Assembly (NCBI RefSeq): GCF_018691265.1
Contig: NW_024881329.1
Span: 3,100,001-3,164,000, forward strand
Reading direction: 5' to 3'
Length of the DNA stretch: 64,000 bases
DNA from: Tyto alba
Lineage: Eukaryota > Chordata > Aves > Strigiformes > Tytonidae
Shown here: piece after piece, positions 37,701 through 49,700 of the stretch
Layout: each line of letters begins with the position of its first letter
Position numbering within the stretch: position 1 is the first letter of the stretch
Notes under the pieces: generated by a model
What the model was told of the DNA's origin: nothing
What the model saw: the letters and a program-made list of their open reading frames with translations, nothing else
Database searches by the model: none
Translations under genes and position numbers: made by a program

Positions 37701-40700
37701 TGTGGGTCAGAGGTTGGATAAAATTCAAAGCGTGCTCCAACTAGGCTGGAAGAGAGAGGGAGCAGCTTTATGCCCAAGAGCCGCGCTCGGGAAGCGGCTC
37801 CCACAGCAGCTCCCTGGGGAGGGGGGGTCGTGGTCCCCACATTTGCCACCTCCGTCCCTACGAGGGAGGACGTGATGCTGGTGGCCAGTGCCAACGGCTC
37901 CTGGCAATGGAGATGCCTCCACCTCCCGCCAGCGGTGCTCTACCCGCGCTGGCAAGGCGATTCGGCTGCGACCCGCTGCGGCTGGGGCTCCGCTGGGGTG
38001 GAAACCATCACTGGGTGGTGCTGGGGTGGAAACCATCACTGGGTGGTGCTGGGGTGGAAACCATCACTGGGTGATGCTGGGGTGGAAACCATCACTGGGT
38101 GATGCTGGGGTGGAAACCATCACTGGGTGGTGCTGGGGCAGCGGCTGGCCGGCCGCTCTGTGCCAGCCGAGGGGGATGCTGCAGGAAGCACGTGGTGAAT
38201 TAGGGGGTGCAACCATCAACCTGCCCTCGACCCAGCGGTGCACATGCACGCGTTTGCCTTCCCCCGCTGCCCTCCGGTTGCCTGACTCCCTCAGGCTTGC
38301 AAGAGCCCTCGACACGAGTTATTGTGGCATTGGCAGGATGTGTTCAGCCCGAGTTTTCAGTGCAGGGCTGCTGGGAGCCCCAGCTGGGGAGCTGGGCACG
38401 ACACCACCAAGCAGCCCTCGGCGTAGGAGGCTCACCGGTGTCCCACATCCCTCTGCCCCTCAGCAAAAGGCAAGTGAGCACAGGTACTCAGCAACCCCCT
38501 TCCTTGGGGAAGCCACATGGAGATGCCACCTGCAGCCACCGTTTCTCAGGCAGCATCCTCTTCCTCTCTCCCTCCCCACCTTCTTCACCCCTTTGCCAGG
38601 ACCAGGGTAGGGATTGGGAGCTGGTGCTGGGGCAGGGGGGAAGCTGACAAGTAGAGAGATGAAAGGCAACATCCATAATGTATCCAGAAACACATCCCAC
38701 ATATCAGCTGCTGCCCCTCAACCCCTTTCCCCAGGTGCTTCTCCTTGCCAGGCCCCTCCCCCCCTGCCTCCAGCCCCTATTTAGGAGACAGAGGTGCATC
38801 ACCTGGGGAGCAATGCTCAGCCCCCGCTTCACCCACCACCACCGCACTCACCAGAAGAACATCTGCTGCAACGGGTCAGAGACACTCATGCAACCTGCCT
38901 GCAAGAGCAGGGAGCAGAACGAGCCCCTGCTCAGCACCTCCAGACCCAGTGTGACAGCACCTATAGCCTGGCACGAGCCCAGCTGGGCAGCGGCCAGAGG
39001 TTTCTCTCTCCACCCAGCGCAAGGACCTTATAATATTTGCCAGCGCTGACCTTCCACAAGTGTGCGGCTCAGGCCCAGGGCAAGGGGGAGGCAGATGAGG
39101 GGAGGCAAGTTTCTCAAAAGGAAGGAAACCATGACTGGGCAGCGGGTCCTGCCCATCAGGATCCTTTACTGGGGAAGTTGCCTTCCTCCCGTTGGCTTTT
39201 CAGAAATGAAAAATTAAATTACACGGCGGTTTTGTAAGTCTTGGCAACCAGAGGGCTGCTCTTCCCTAAGCCCCTTCTCCTCCGTGACTCTGCTTTCAGC
39301 CCTTTTGCTTGCCTTTTCTGGGTCCGATGGTTAAAAACGCAGCCGGAGGGGGAGGGGAAGCTCTTTGGGGTAATTATAGAATTGGGAAAACAAGTTGTCT
39401 GACGACAGCGTTGCTAAACAGAGAGGTTTAGAGCATAGGTCTGGAATACAATCAGCTTGCACATACGTGACCTGGCTTAACCCCTCCCAGGGATGCAGCC
39501 GCTGGTCCCGCCGGGGCCAAAACCCTCCCAGGCATCTCCCGGTCGTGGCAGAGGGTGGGAAAGGGGGCACCCTACCCCGATGCTGCACCTCAGGCTGCGA
39601 GACTGGGAGCACTCCCTCGGGCCACTGCCGGGCTGGGTGGCCGGGGCTGGATGCCAGCACCCACTGGATGGGGGCTAGAGGGTGAGAAAACAAGGTCCTG
39701 CCCTGGCCAAAGTGGTGCCAGATGGATTTGCTGCAGGAAAGAAAGTAACTCCTCTAGTGCCACTGCTCTGGGGAAGTTTTGTGCTAGAGGGTGGGAGGCT
39801 CAGAGAGTTATCTAAACCTCCAGAACTGTAAAAAACGCAAACCTTGGTGTTACCATTTGATTTTTTAAAGAAGCACCTCTCCCACTAGGCTGGCAATAGT
39901 GCCCTACCTCCAGCCCTCTGGACAGTCAAAAGAAAAGCATCACTGCGGGTAATCCCCCTGCGCCCCACCTCCTGTGGCCTGTGAAAAGCTGGGCGTAACC
40001 CCCTCCGTAGCACTTCCTACCCTTCCTCTATTCCCGAGCACCACGTGGGCAGGTTGTAGATGAAGAACAACCAGGATCCCCATTCACATTATTTGCAAAG
40101 CTGGTTCTTCAAAACTCCCGAGTTTGGGAGAAGCAAGAAATTGAGAGTCCCCCGTGAGCGCCCTTTCCCATCTCATCCCACCCCTGCGCCCTCCCTCTTC
40201 ATACCCGCGCTCCTGCCCGCCCAGGATCTGCCTTTCGGCTCATCGCAGTACGCTGTGGGATGGAGAGGTCCACGGGTGGGCAGAGGTGCTTGTGGGAGGC
40301 TCAGACGCAGTAACTAGGCTTTTGAAGAAAACCTTGTGGGTATATCTGATGGCTTCAGGCCAATAAATCCACAAGCGCTCTTAAGACCTTGCGGCCTGAG
40401 GGTACCTGGAGCAGCCCTAACGCTTGACCTACACGTGCATCTTCAGGCCCGTGTACCGAGCAGAGGCTCTGCTGGAGGCAGAGGACAAAGTCCTCTGCAT
40501 GTGCTGCGTCCCCAGGAGACACGCGCACATACCAAGGTCGCCCGACGAAATTGTGACGCTGTCCAGAGCAGGCGATGAGGAAGCTGATCTTCAAATAACC
40601 AGCTGCAGTGGGGTCCTGCTTCCCCGCTCCCATCAGACAGCTTCTGACTGACAACCAACGTGTGGGTGCTCGGGGTATTTTCTCTCTTAGGTTTTAGACT

Positions 40701-43700
40701 AGTCTTTTCTTACATTGGGTTTGTAAAGAGGCCTCAATCCTGGTTCAAGATCCTGCTACGCTTTTAGCTTCGGCGTCAGCCATGACAAATTTTGAAGATC
40801 CATTTGTGGTTTTGCTGCCTTTTGGATGCATGTGCCGTCTCCAGCCCTTGGGACTCGTACTAAAAGCAAGCCCCCTCTGCTCTGCCCTACCTACACGCTG
40901 CTTTTGCATCTGCCTAGCTCGGCTTTTTTCATTCATCTTCTCTTTTCCTCTAAAACAGCCCCAGCCCGACATTTTGAAGAGGAGCAGGCAGCAAGGGAGA
41001 TGTGATGCTGACATGTAGCTTCTCACCGACACAACATGCAAAGGTATCACGGTATTTTCAGCCAAGGATGAGCAAAGTCAAATTCATCTGCCCTGATGTT
41101 TAACCTCCTTTCAGTACTGTCCCTATGCAGAGAAAAAAAAAAAAAAAAAAAGTGCCTTTTCTTCATTTTTAAATCAAAATCGTCTGTCCCTGAGTCCTTG
41201 TTTCTAAAATAATTCCAGCCAGTGCTGAACCCACTCATGCCTGGGCAGCCCGAGTCAGCTCCTGCAATGGAAATCCCCTTTCCTTTTTCACTACTTCATT
41301 TTGTCCGCTCTGAAGTCACCTGCCTTCGGAAGATTCCCCTGAAATCCCCCAAATCTCAGCCCCCCCCTCCGGATCACCGCCGCCGCGCAATTACAAAGGT
41401 CCCCGGCCGCGGCACCGCTGGGCTGGAGAGGCTCTGGGTCACGGCCAGCCCGCTCGCCGAGGAGGAGGATGGCGAGCGGAGGGCTGGGAGGGATTTCTCG
41501 CTGATGATATTGTTACATTCTTTCCGAATCCTGGGAGTAAACAGACGCTCCAAATTTAGAAAGAACAGGACTGGAAAATTTAAACATTCCTTGAAGAATT
41601 GGTACAAAAGGGGGGTGGGGGGGCTGAAGATGATCTCACACGCGCTCCCGAGCCAGATGAAAAGCTTATGACTCGAGTTCAGAAAGCAAGTGAGGGGCCT
41701 GTTTCAGGTCGGGACGCGATATCGCAAGGATAAAGCTCCCCCCCGGCGCGTGAAACCGCAATGCAAAAGAGCCTCCGCCGGGCAAGGGGGGTCCCAGCCC
41801 CAGCAGCCCGGGCTGCAGGGACCACGGCCGCGGGCCACACGGCCACCCCGGCTGGCATACGGCCTCGGGCACGGGGGGGGGGGGAGCCCGGCCCCTCGGC
41901 CCCAGGACCGGGGGTAGGGGCAGGATGGGTGCCTGAGCATCACCTGGGCGAGCATCCCAAGCCCTCGGCTGTCGCTTTTAGCCACTGAATGAAGATCTCC
42001 CCACGCTCCGCTGCAGCTGGGCAAACGGAGTGGAGGTGGTGAAGCTCAGCACCCGGCAGCTCAGCACCGCGCTACGGCTCTGGCCGGGCTCCAATACAAG
42101 AGCTGGCATGCGGGAGCCATCAGGGAGCGATGGAGCCAGACCGCTGCTGCTGCTTCATAAACAGATAACGGCTGTTAATAAAAACCAAGCGGGGGTTTGC
42201 AAAGGGGAAGAAGAAGGGGGGAAAAAAATACCAAGTGAAAAAAAACAAAACAAAACAAAACGAAACAAAGCAAAAAAAAAAAAAAGGGAAAAAATAGCAA
42301 ATAAAAAAAGCAAAAAAGCGAGCGTTTGTGCTGAAGTAAACAAAGGTTAAAGAACAGTCAGGCTCCTGCAGGAATAGCAAAGCTGGGCCGGGAGGGAGGG
42401 AGGGGGCATTACGTAATGCAGGAAAAATGTTGGCTCCATTCAGTTTTCCACCACTTCATGTGATGTCAGGAAAACCATATAAATCAACAGGCTTTCTGCT
42501 CCCACGGATGGAGGGCAGCAAGCAGCACTATTTATACTTACACAATTAAAAAAAAAAAAAAAAAAAATGAAAGGAAAAAAAGAAGAGAAGCCGATGATTT
42601 CCAAGACTGGGAATAATTGACTCAGTATTCCTCCTTCCCAGCCCCTCTGGAATTGCTGCTCCCGGGCTGTTAACCCTTGAGGGGTCCCTGCCGCCGCTCT
42701 TGCCAAGCCCAGCTCCCTTGTCCTCGCCCATCAGACTCCATCAGCCGCTTCAAATGTCTGAAGGACGATGGGCTGGAGGCGAGGAAGAGTGGCCAAGCGC
42801 AGCATTTGCACAAGATGAGGACATCGAGGCGGGATGCGCGTCGCATCCGCCGGGGCTGAGGAGAGCCAGGGAGCACGGAGGGGCTGCCTAGGGCTGCCAC
42901 ACTGGATTGGGGACCCCCAGGGTGGGGTTGCCTGAGGCGCTGGCATCTGTTTAGGGACAGGCTGAGATTTCAGGACAGGAGCCTAAGATTTCAGCAGCCC
43001 TTGCCAGCCCGACTCCCCGCTGGGGTCACAAGCCACATCTGCTGGGACATGGCATCGGTTGGGGCAGGACAAGATGCCTGAGCCCAGAGCGGACAGAACG
43101 AGGTGTTAAACCCCACCAAGGCGAGGGGTCAGAATCAGGCCCGGCCGCACATCACACCCCAGACCTCCCAAGCGCTGCGGAGCGGCCCCTAAAACAACCC
43201 TGCCGGCGCCCACGCCGTGGGCAGGAGGAGGCCGTGCCTGTTGGCAAGAGTGCCCAGCCTCCCCGGGACGTTCTCGGCGGTCACAATTTCCACGTGAAAC
43301 GCTGCTGCCATGACCCAGTGTTCTACATTTTGGTTCCCGTTTTTCCCACCCGCTGGTGGCCCGCGTGTGCCACATCAGCCCGCGGCCCTGCGGCGCTTTT
43401 CCTTAGGGAGGTTTAAGCTTTGCTTGGCGCCCAGCACAGCCGCGCTCTTGCCCGGGGGGGGTCTGGGCCCAGGGGAATGGAAACGGCCACCCTGGAGACG
43501 GAGGGTGCTGTGCCCAAGCAGGGTGCAGGTTTGCTGGCGGAGGCTCAGGGGTGGCGATGCTGATGGCTGGGGGCGGGGGGGGGAGGCGGGGGTGGCACGC
43601 CACCACCCAGCATGGGACATGCCCTGCACGTGCACCGGTGCTACGGGGGTCCCCCAAACCTTCCCTCACTCTCCCAGGGAGAAGAAGGCTCCGGGGTTTT

Positions 43701-46700
43701 CAGGGCCACCTCACCCAGCCCCATCCCTGCTCCAGGTTTGCAGCCCAGAGCACAGCGCTGCCCCTCGCCCAGCCCTAGGAAAGCGGCGGCGGCGGGGGGG
43801 GGGGGGCGTGCCGGGGTTACAACCACGAAGGCTGTTTCCTGACCTGTCCCAGTGACTAAGCAGGTTCCTTCCCAGATAAGACCGAATCCACCTTCTCCTG
43901 CATCATGTGCCAGGCCGTGCCCTTGTTTATGCTGGGACGACCTTGGAGCGGCGGGCACGGCAGCTGGGGTGGGCCAGGGGCTGCGCAGCGAGCTCACGGC
44001 CACATCCTCCCACGCTGGCCTCAGCAGAGCTCCTGCAACCCAGGCCACGTTAAATTAGCTTTAACGGGATTTCGCGTAGTCCCTGCTCGCTTTTGAAACT
44101 CTCCAAACAGGGAGGTTTGCTCCCGCCATTCCTCTGCTTTGTTCTCCCCATCACAACGCAGCTGCTCTAATTCGGCAGCACTCACCCGTGCCTTGCTCAG
44201 GCAAGGCTCCCTGAATGCCACTTGCTTTTGCCACCTTCCCCATCACAACTAACCCTTCCCAGGGCCCGGCACGCTGCTGGGTTTGCGGGTACGGCTGCTC
44301 CCTCCATCCCTGGGATGCCCCGGCACACAGAGATCGGTACCCTCCACCTCAGCACCAAAGCAGTACGAGGGCGAGGATGGGCTTGGGGAGCAGAGATGAC
44401 CCCCATCTCCGTGCTTTTGGCACTACCTAGGAGCCTGGCTGAGCTCAGCAGGACTGAGGGGCTGCGTGGGGCAGCACCTCCCCACCCCAGAAAGCTCAGA
44501 GGTGGGCAGCCAGGCAGGCAGGCGCCCGGCTGTCCCAGCCATGGGCCATTAAAGGCAGCTTTAACTCTCTCTTCAGCAGCTCGTTGCCTTTTTCTCCTCC
44601 TCTCTGCTGGGCCGGGGCGTTTCATTCATCGGCCGCCTGCCTCCCGTTTTGCTCTGTGGAAGGGCTGTAATTAGGGCAGCGTGTGCCTCCTCCTGCCTGG
44701 GCGCTCACACCCGGAGAGCATCATCTCCAGCAGACCCTGACTCACCCAGCGATGACCCTCTGCCCCTGCCTTCCTTCCCCGCCCCAGCACATCCACGGCT
44801 TTCCTCTCCTGCCTTCCCTTTAACAGCAGCGAGAGGGAGCAGAGCGCCCAAACTGGATCCGGCCCTTGGCACGTTCACCAGGATGGGGGAACGAAGGGCA
44901 GCTTTTGGGTGGCTGGATCCCTGCCACTACGACCCCCTCCGTACCCTCCTCTCTCATTCACCCTGGCTGGTGGGTTCAGTGGCGGGGAGCTGGACGGTAC
45001 AAGGAGCGAACGCACACGGGGGCCCCAGCGACGCCCGCGTGGGTCAAGCCTCCTCGGTCCGTGTCCGGGCCTGCCCCCCGCCACCACAGCCACCAGTGGC
45101 CAGGGAAGTGGGTGCGGATGGACACGCGTGGCCACAGCTCCGTAACGCCAGACTACGGGCACGAGCGCCAGGTGAAGCGGTAACCCAGGGCTCCTACCTG
45201 TGAGGATGGAGACGCTGTGGAAACAGCTGTCCAGCTTGCCCAGGAGGATGGAGAGGAAGCTGTCGGCAGCCAAGCCGGTCACGTCCCGCGTGCTCTGGTC
45301 GTAGACCACCACGTCCTGGTGCTCCTCCGCCTCCACCTGCAGGGAAACGGCGAAAAACGGGTGTCAGAGAAACAGGCTGAGCGCTGAGGACGCTGCTGCT
45401 CACACCGCCACGGGAAGCAAAGTGGAATTTAGTGGTCACACAAGCAGGAGACCCCAGCTCCAGGCCGTCCCCACGAGCTGCCTTCGCTCACCAAATGAAG
45501 GGTCCAGCCAGGCCGGGGCTCTGCTCCACGGCTACAAGCGAGTGTGTCAGTACAGACGCCCATGAGAGCGGCCCCACCGACTCCCAGTGCTTTTGAGCAC
45601 CCTACCCAAAACAGGGTCACTCCTCCCCATCGCCCACCCTCAGCTTGCCATTGCTTAACTGCATCCCAGAAGTCGCCGCGACTTATTCCACCACCTCCTC
45701 CCCACCCAACCTTTGCCCTCAGATCCAACTCTGGAGCCTGGCTGGTGTCACGGGGATTCGGGGGGGGTGGGTGGGGGGGTGGTTCTGCAGGCAGGGGTGC
45801 TCCCAGCCACATCCCTTACGCTGCGGCTGGAGCGAGCGGGACTGGAGCAACAGCTCTTCGGGGCTCAGCCTGGAGACACTGTGCCCAGCACAGTAACACC
45901 TCTGGAAGCTCAACCCAAACCTGCAGATCACCCCTGAGGGCTGAAGGAGAGGGAAAATATCTTCTTCAGCTCGGAGGGTGTTCAGGGGGACGCTCTTCCT
46001 TTTGTAACGTGTGGAGGGGCTTGCGCCCTGCAGAGATGTGCTGGGGAGAGGGAAGGAGCTCCCGGGCTGCTCTCTTGTGACTTTACATGTCCCAAGCAGC
46101 ACCCAGCGCTGCCGCCCACCGCTGCAGGGTCTCTGGGGTGCGTGAGACGGTGGGGTACCCCTCAAGCAGGCAGGAGTCCCCCACGCCTGGTGATGGCTGG
46201 ATTGCAGCGCGAGGGCTCCAGGAGCAGCCGGCCGTTTCTACACCTACCCGAAGGTCCGTGCATTAAAAGAAGATAAAAGGCACGGCTCAGCGCATCTGCT
46301 GAATAGCCGGGCGGATGGCAGACGCCTGCCTTGCGAGCGCCTGCCCTCCCAGCCGGCGGGGTAAGGCACATCCATCACGCCGTGGGAGGAGGAGGAGGCG
46401 GCAGCAGGCAGGGGAGGAAGGTCTGCGCCACCAAGCCGCTCTCTCCTCCGGCTTGTGTTGGAGCTTCCCATCACCCACCCCCTGCCCGGCCCTCTCCAAA
46501 ATCTCTTTAGGAGACCACTGGAACTAGGAACCACTCACGGACACCCGCCTCCTTTTGCTGTCTCACTGCCGTGCCCTACGTTACCACCGGTGTAGATTTG
46601 CTCAGGGTTTCTGTCGATATTAATGCTGCTTTCACACCCTGCTGCAGGTGCTTCCCTGCTCGGCAACGTGAGCGCCATCCAAATAAAACTGCAGGGTGCA

Positions 46701-49700
46701 CTGATTTAGCTGAGCTCATCACATCTCCTCGCCGCAGTGGAAGGACGGCCCCGCACCGACAGAAATCCCCGCCGGGGCACCACTCACAGCTCTGCACTAG
46801 GAAGGTGGGGGGCTCAAAGGAGCCGCCTGTCCCCACCCCGGCACCAGGCACTGGAGAGCAAAACTGGCCCCACAGGTCAGTGGGATAACGGGAGGGATGA
46901 AAAGGCAGCGGCAGGATGAGAGAGGAGAGAAAAGCACATGGGAATTTTAAAATAAGGCACCGAAAAATGACCAAAGCCACCTGGGGGTAAGCCAGCTGAG
47001 GATTTACCCCAGCATCTCTTCCTCAGCCACCCCTGAAGCAGGACTTTCGCGGGAGGCCATCCCAAGCACATCCAGAGGAAAACACGGTAGCTGCCGAGCC
47101 AGCTTGGAGCCGGGAGCCTTCCAATCCTTAGCGGGGCCACTGTCCCTTCAAGCACACCATTTAGCACATCCCCAAAACCCAGTCCCCAGCCTGAAGCCCT
47201 ACGCCAGCGAAAGCATCTCCCCCGAAAGCAGGATGGGGCAGGGGCTCGTTCCAGCTATGTGGTCCAGGCTGGGGTGGCTGCAGGGGAGATACCAGCTCTG
47301 GCCGAGCAGAATTATCCCACAATAGGATTTAGTGTTCCCTCCACACGGAGAGGCTTTGTTTGGGCAATTACGGCAGGGTTGCTGAGCGACGGCAGAGATG
47401 TACGACACGGTTTACATCTTATTAAAGTTATAAGGTTTCATTCAATGTAAATGCCAAACAAGCAGTGGCCTCGCATGGCCCGGCTGCAGAAAATAAAAAC
47501 CCAGCTTGCTGGGGCGAGGATGCCTTCAGGATGGTCCTGAGTAGCCCTCGTGGAGCACACAAGGAGCCCGCACCAGCATCCCGGCTCCTCGCCACAAAGG
47601 GAAATGAGAGGGAAGTGTTTAATCCGGTCCGTGGGTCTTCCATTAACCTCACACACTCCTGATACGCAGGGGAAGGCACAGCCCCACCTCTGGCCTTAAA
47701 CATACAGGGCAGAGGGAGGGGGGGGGTAACGCTGAAAAGATGCTCAGGGCCAGATTCCTGCCTCCGCCAAGTGCTGGGGTAGGGCAGGGGCACGGCTGAC
47801 AGCAGGAGTCCCTCCGGGGAGCAGCACCTCCGTGGTGGGAGCTCTCCCATGGGGGTTGCCCATCACCCCAAAACTGCTGAAGTAACCAAATCCTCAGGCA
47901 TCACCCTCCAGAAAGGCTCCCCAAATCCAGCCAGCGAGGGCCAGCGGGGCCAAGGCACAGCGAGTCCTTTGGCCCCACCCAGATGTTGAGCGGGGCTTGC
48001 AAACCCGTGCAAGCCTTTGAAAAGCTGCTGGCCCACGCCAGCGCTGCAAGTGCCCCGGGGCACCTCCCCAGGGACAAACCACTTCCCTGCCAACATCTGG
48101 GCTGGGCGGGATGGCCAGCCTGGAGCAGGGACCACCTGGGAACAGCTCCACCAAACCCCAGGCGAGACCAGCCACTGCCTTCACGCCAAGCCCAGTGCTC
48201 CCCATCACCCTCCCCAGCTCTGGCTGGAGGTAACTCCCTTATGGGCATTTGGTCCTGGGTGCTTCAACGCAGCACGGGTCCCCCTCTCCGCCTCTCCCCG
48301 GCTGCCAAGCAGGGATGATGATGCTCTACAGGTGATCTGGGCTAAGATAAGAGCGAGCTACTCTTATTATCCCAATTACTACTGACATCTCCATCACATA
48401 TTGTTTCAAAACACAGTGAATCACCCCACTGAAATAACAGGGCTTCCATCAACATACAGAGCAGCCAAGCACACGGCTCAAAAATAAGCCCCAGCTTTCC
48501 CTCAAGCAAAACAGCTGCTTGCAGAGCCATGCTCCTAACGCAAATAAATAAATATTCCCACTGCCCGAAGAGACCCTTGTTGTGCTTCAAACCATGGCTA
48601 TAGCTGCTCTGGAGATAGCTGCATTTCAGGAAGCGAGAAGAGGTCGAGAGGTGGAAAGTCTTTCCAGAGGGATCTTGAAGAAGTGAAATTTTCAACATTT
48701 CCCTCAAGAAACGCTAGTGAAAACCCCAAGCAGGAATTTCCCATAACCTCTGCCCCTGAAACTGCACCGAGGAGCTGAATTATTCCGGTTGTTATTGGAA
48801 TTTATTATTGGGAGAATTTATTATTGTTAGCATTGGGAGAAGGGTTCAAAACCAAAACCAGAGCAGCACATTGGTATCATTTTTGTCTGGAGGCAGACTA
48901 CTGCTAATTGGGAAATGGATTGCTGCTGCAGTTTTTCCCAGCTCGGGCACCACGAGAAGATGGAGCACCATGGGGCTCGGCGAGAGGTGGCTTAGCTATG
49001 CCCATGATTTCATTTCACTGAAAAAAGAAAGGGATTTCTATTTTCTCCTTTTCTTCTTCCCTACACAACGGTCCTTTCCTTTCCTCGCACCAAAAAAAGT
49101 CAGGAGCTGCTGTTGTCCCACAGCATCGCTCCAAACCGCAGCATCCAGAAGCGTCGTTAATGGCACCCTTCCTTAGCAGCGGTACGGAAACGAGGGGTGC
49201 GAGCACTGGGAAAAGCAAATTAGACAAAGGCTCTCATCCCCCCTGCCTGCACGCAGGCAGGAGGAGCAGAGGGGAGAACCAGAGGGGGTTGCCCAAAAGC
49301 TTTGCTCTCTATCAGCCCCTGCCTCCCTCCCCAAAAGGCGACCGTCGCCCGGGGCATCGCCGAGCCGGGATGCGCAGGTCGAGCTCTCTTTGCACGGGGC
49401 TGGTGAGGAGGAGCAGGATGAGGTGGGGGGCTCAGAGATGCCCCTTCCCAGCCCGGGCAGCCCCGCGTCGCTGCGGGCTGCCTTTGTCTCGGCAGCCCCG
49501 GCCGGCCGGGAGCAGGAAACAGGAGGAGGGCGGGAGGCCCGTCAGGAGGAATAATGGGGCCGGACAATCGCTCCACTGATGTCACCCTTCCTGCCATCTG
49601 CTCCCAACGCCAGCCGTGCCCCCCCTGCTTCGCCCCACCGCCTCCCCCAGCCCCGGTGTGGGGAGCCAGGGGCAGAGCAGGGCCGGCGCTGGCAGGTGGA

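Larger units (their letters stand above)
29000..45197 (-). other. DUSP8: DUSP8 intron between coding exons 2 and 3 (16.2 kb)
   Basis: This is the largest intron fully contained in the window, phase 1. It contains TGACATCA octamers at 30,109, 30,742, 37,577 and 42,461, a CpG-rich block at 35,340-36,480, a 28-bp minisatellite at 37,992-38,131, A-rich tracts at 42,221-42,320 and 42,548-42,567, and the 42.4-42.5 kb regulatory cluster. I see no conserved coding exon. Open frames inside it are compositional. Confidence 0.85.

Noticed and set aside
37992..38131. Direct repeats as a CRISPR array
   Set aside because: The units are contiguous with no unique spacers, and the genome is vertebrate. This is a minisatellite.
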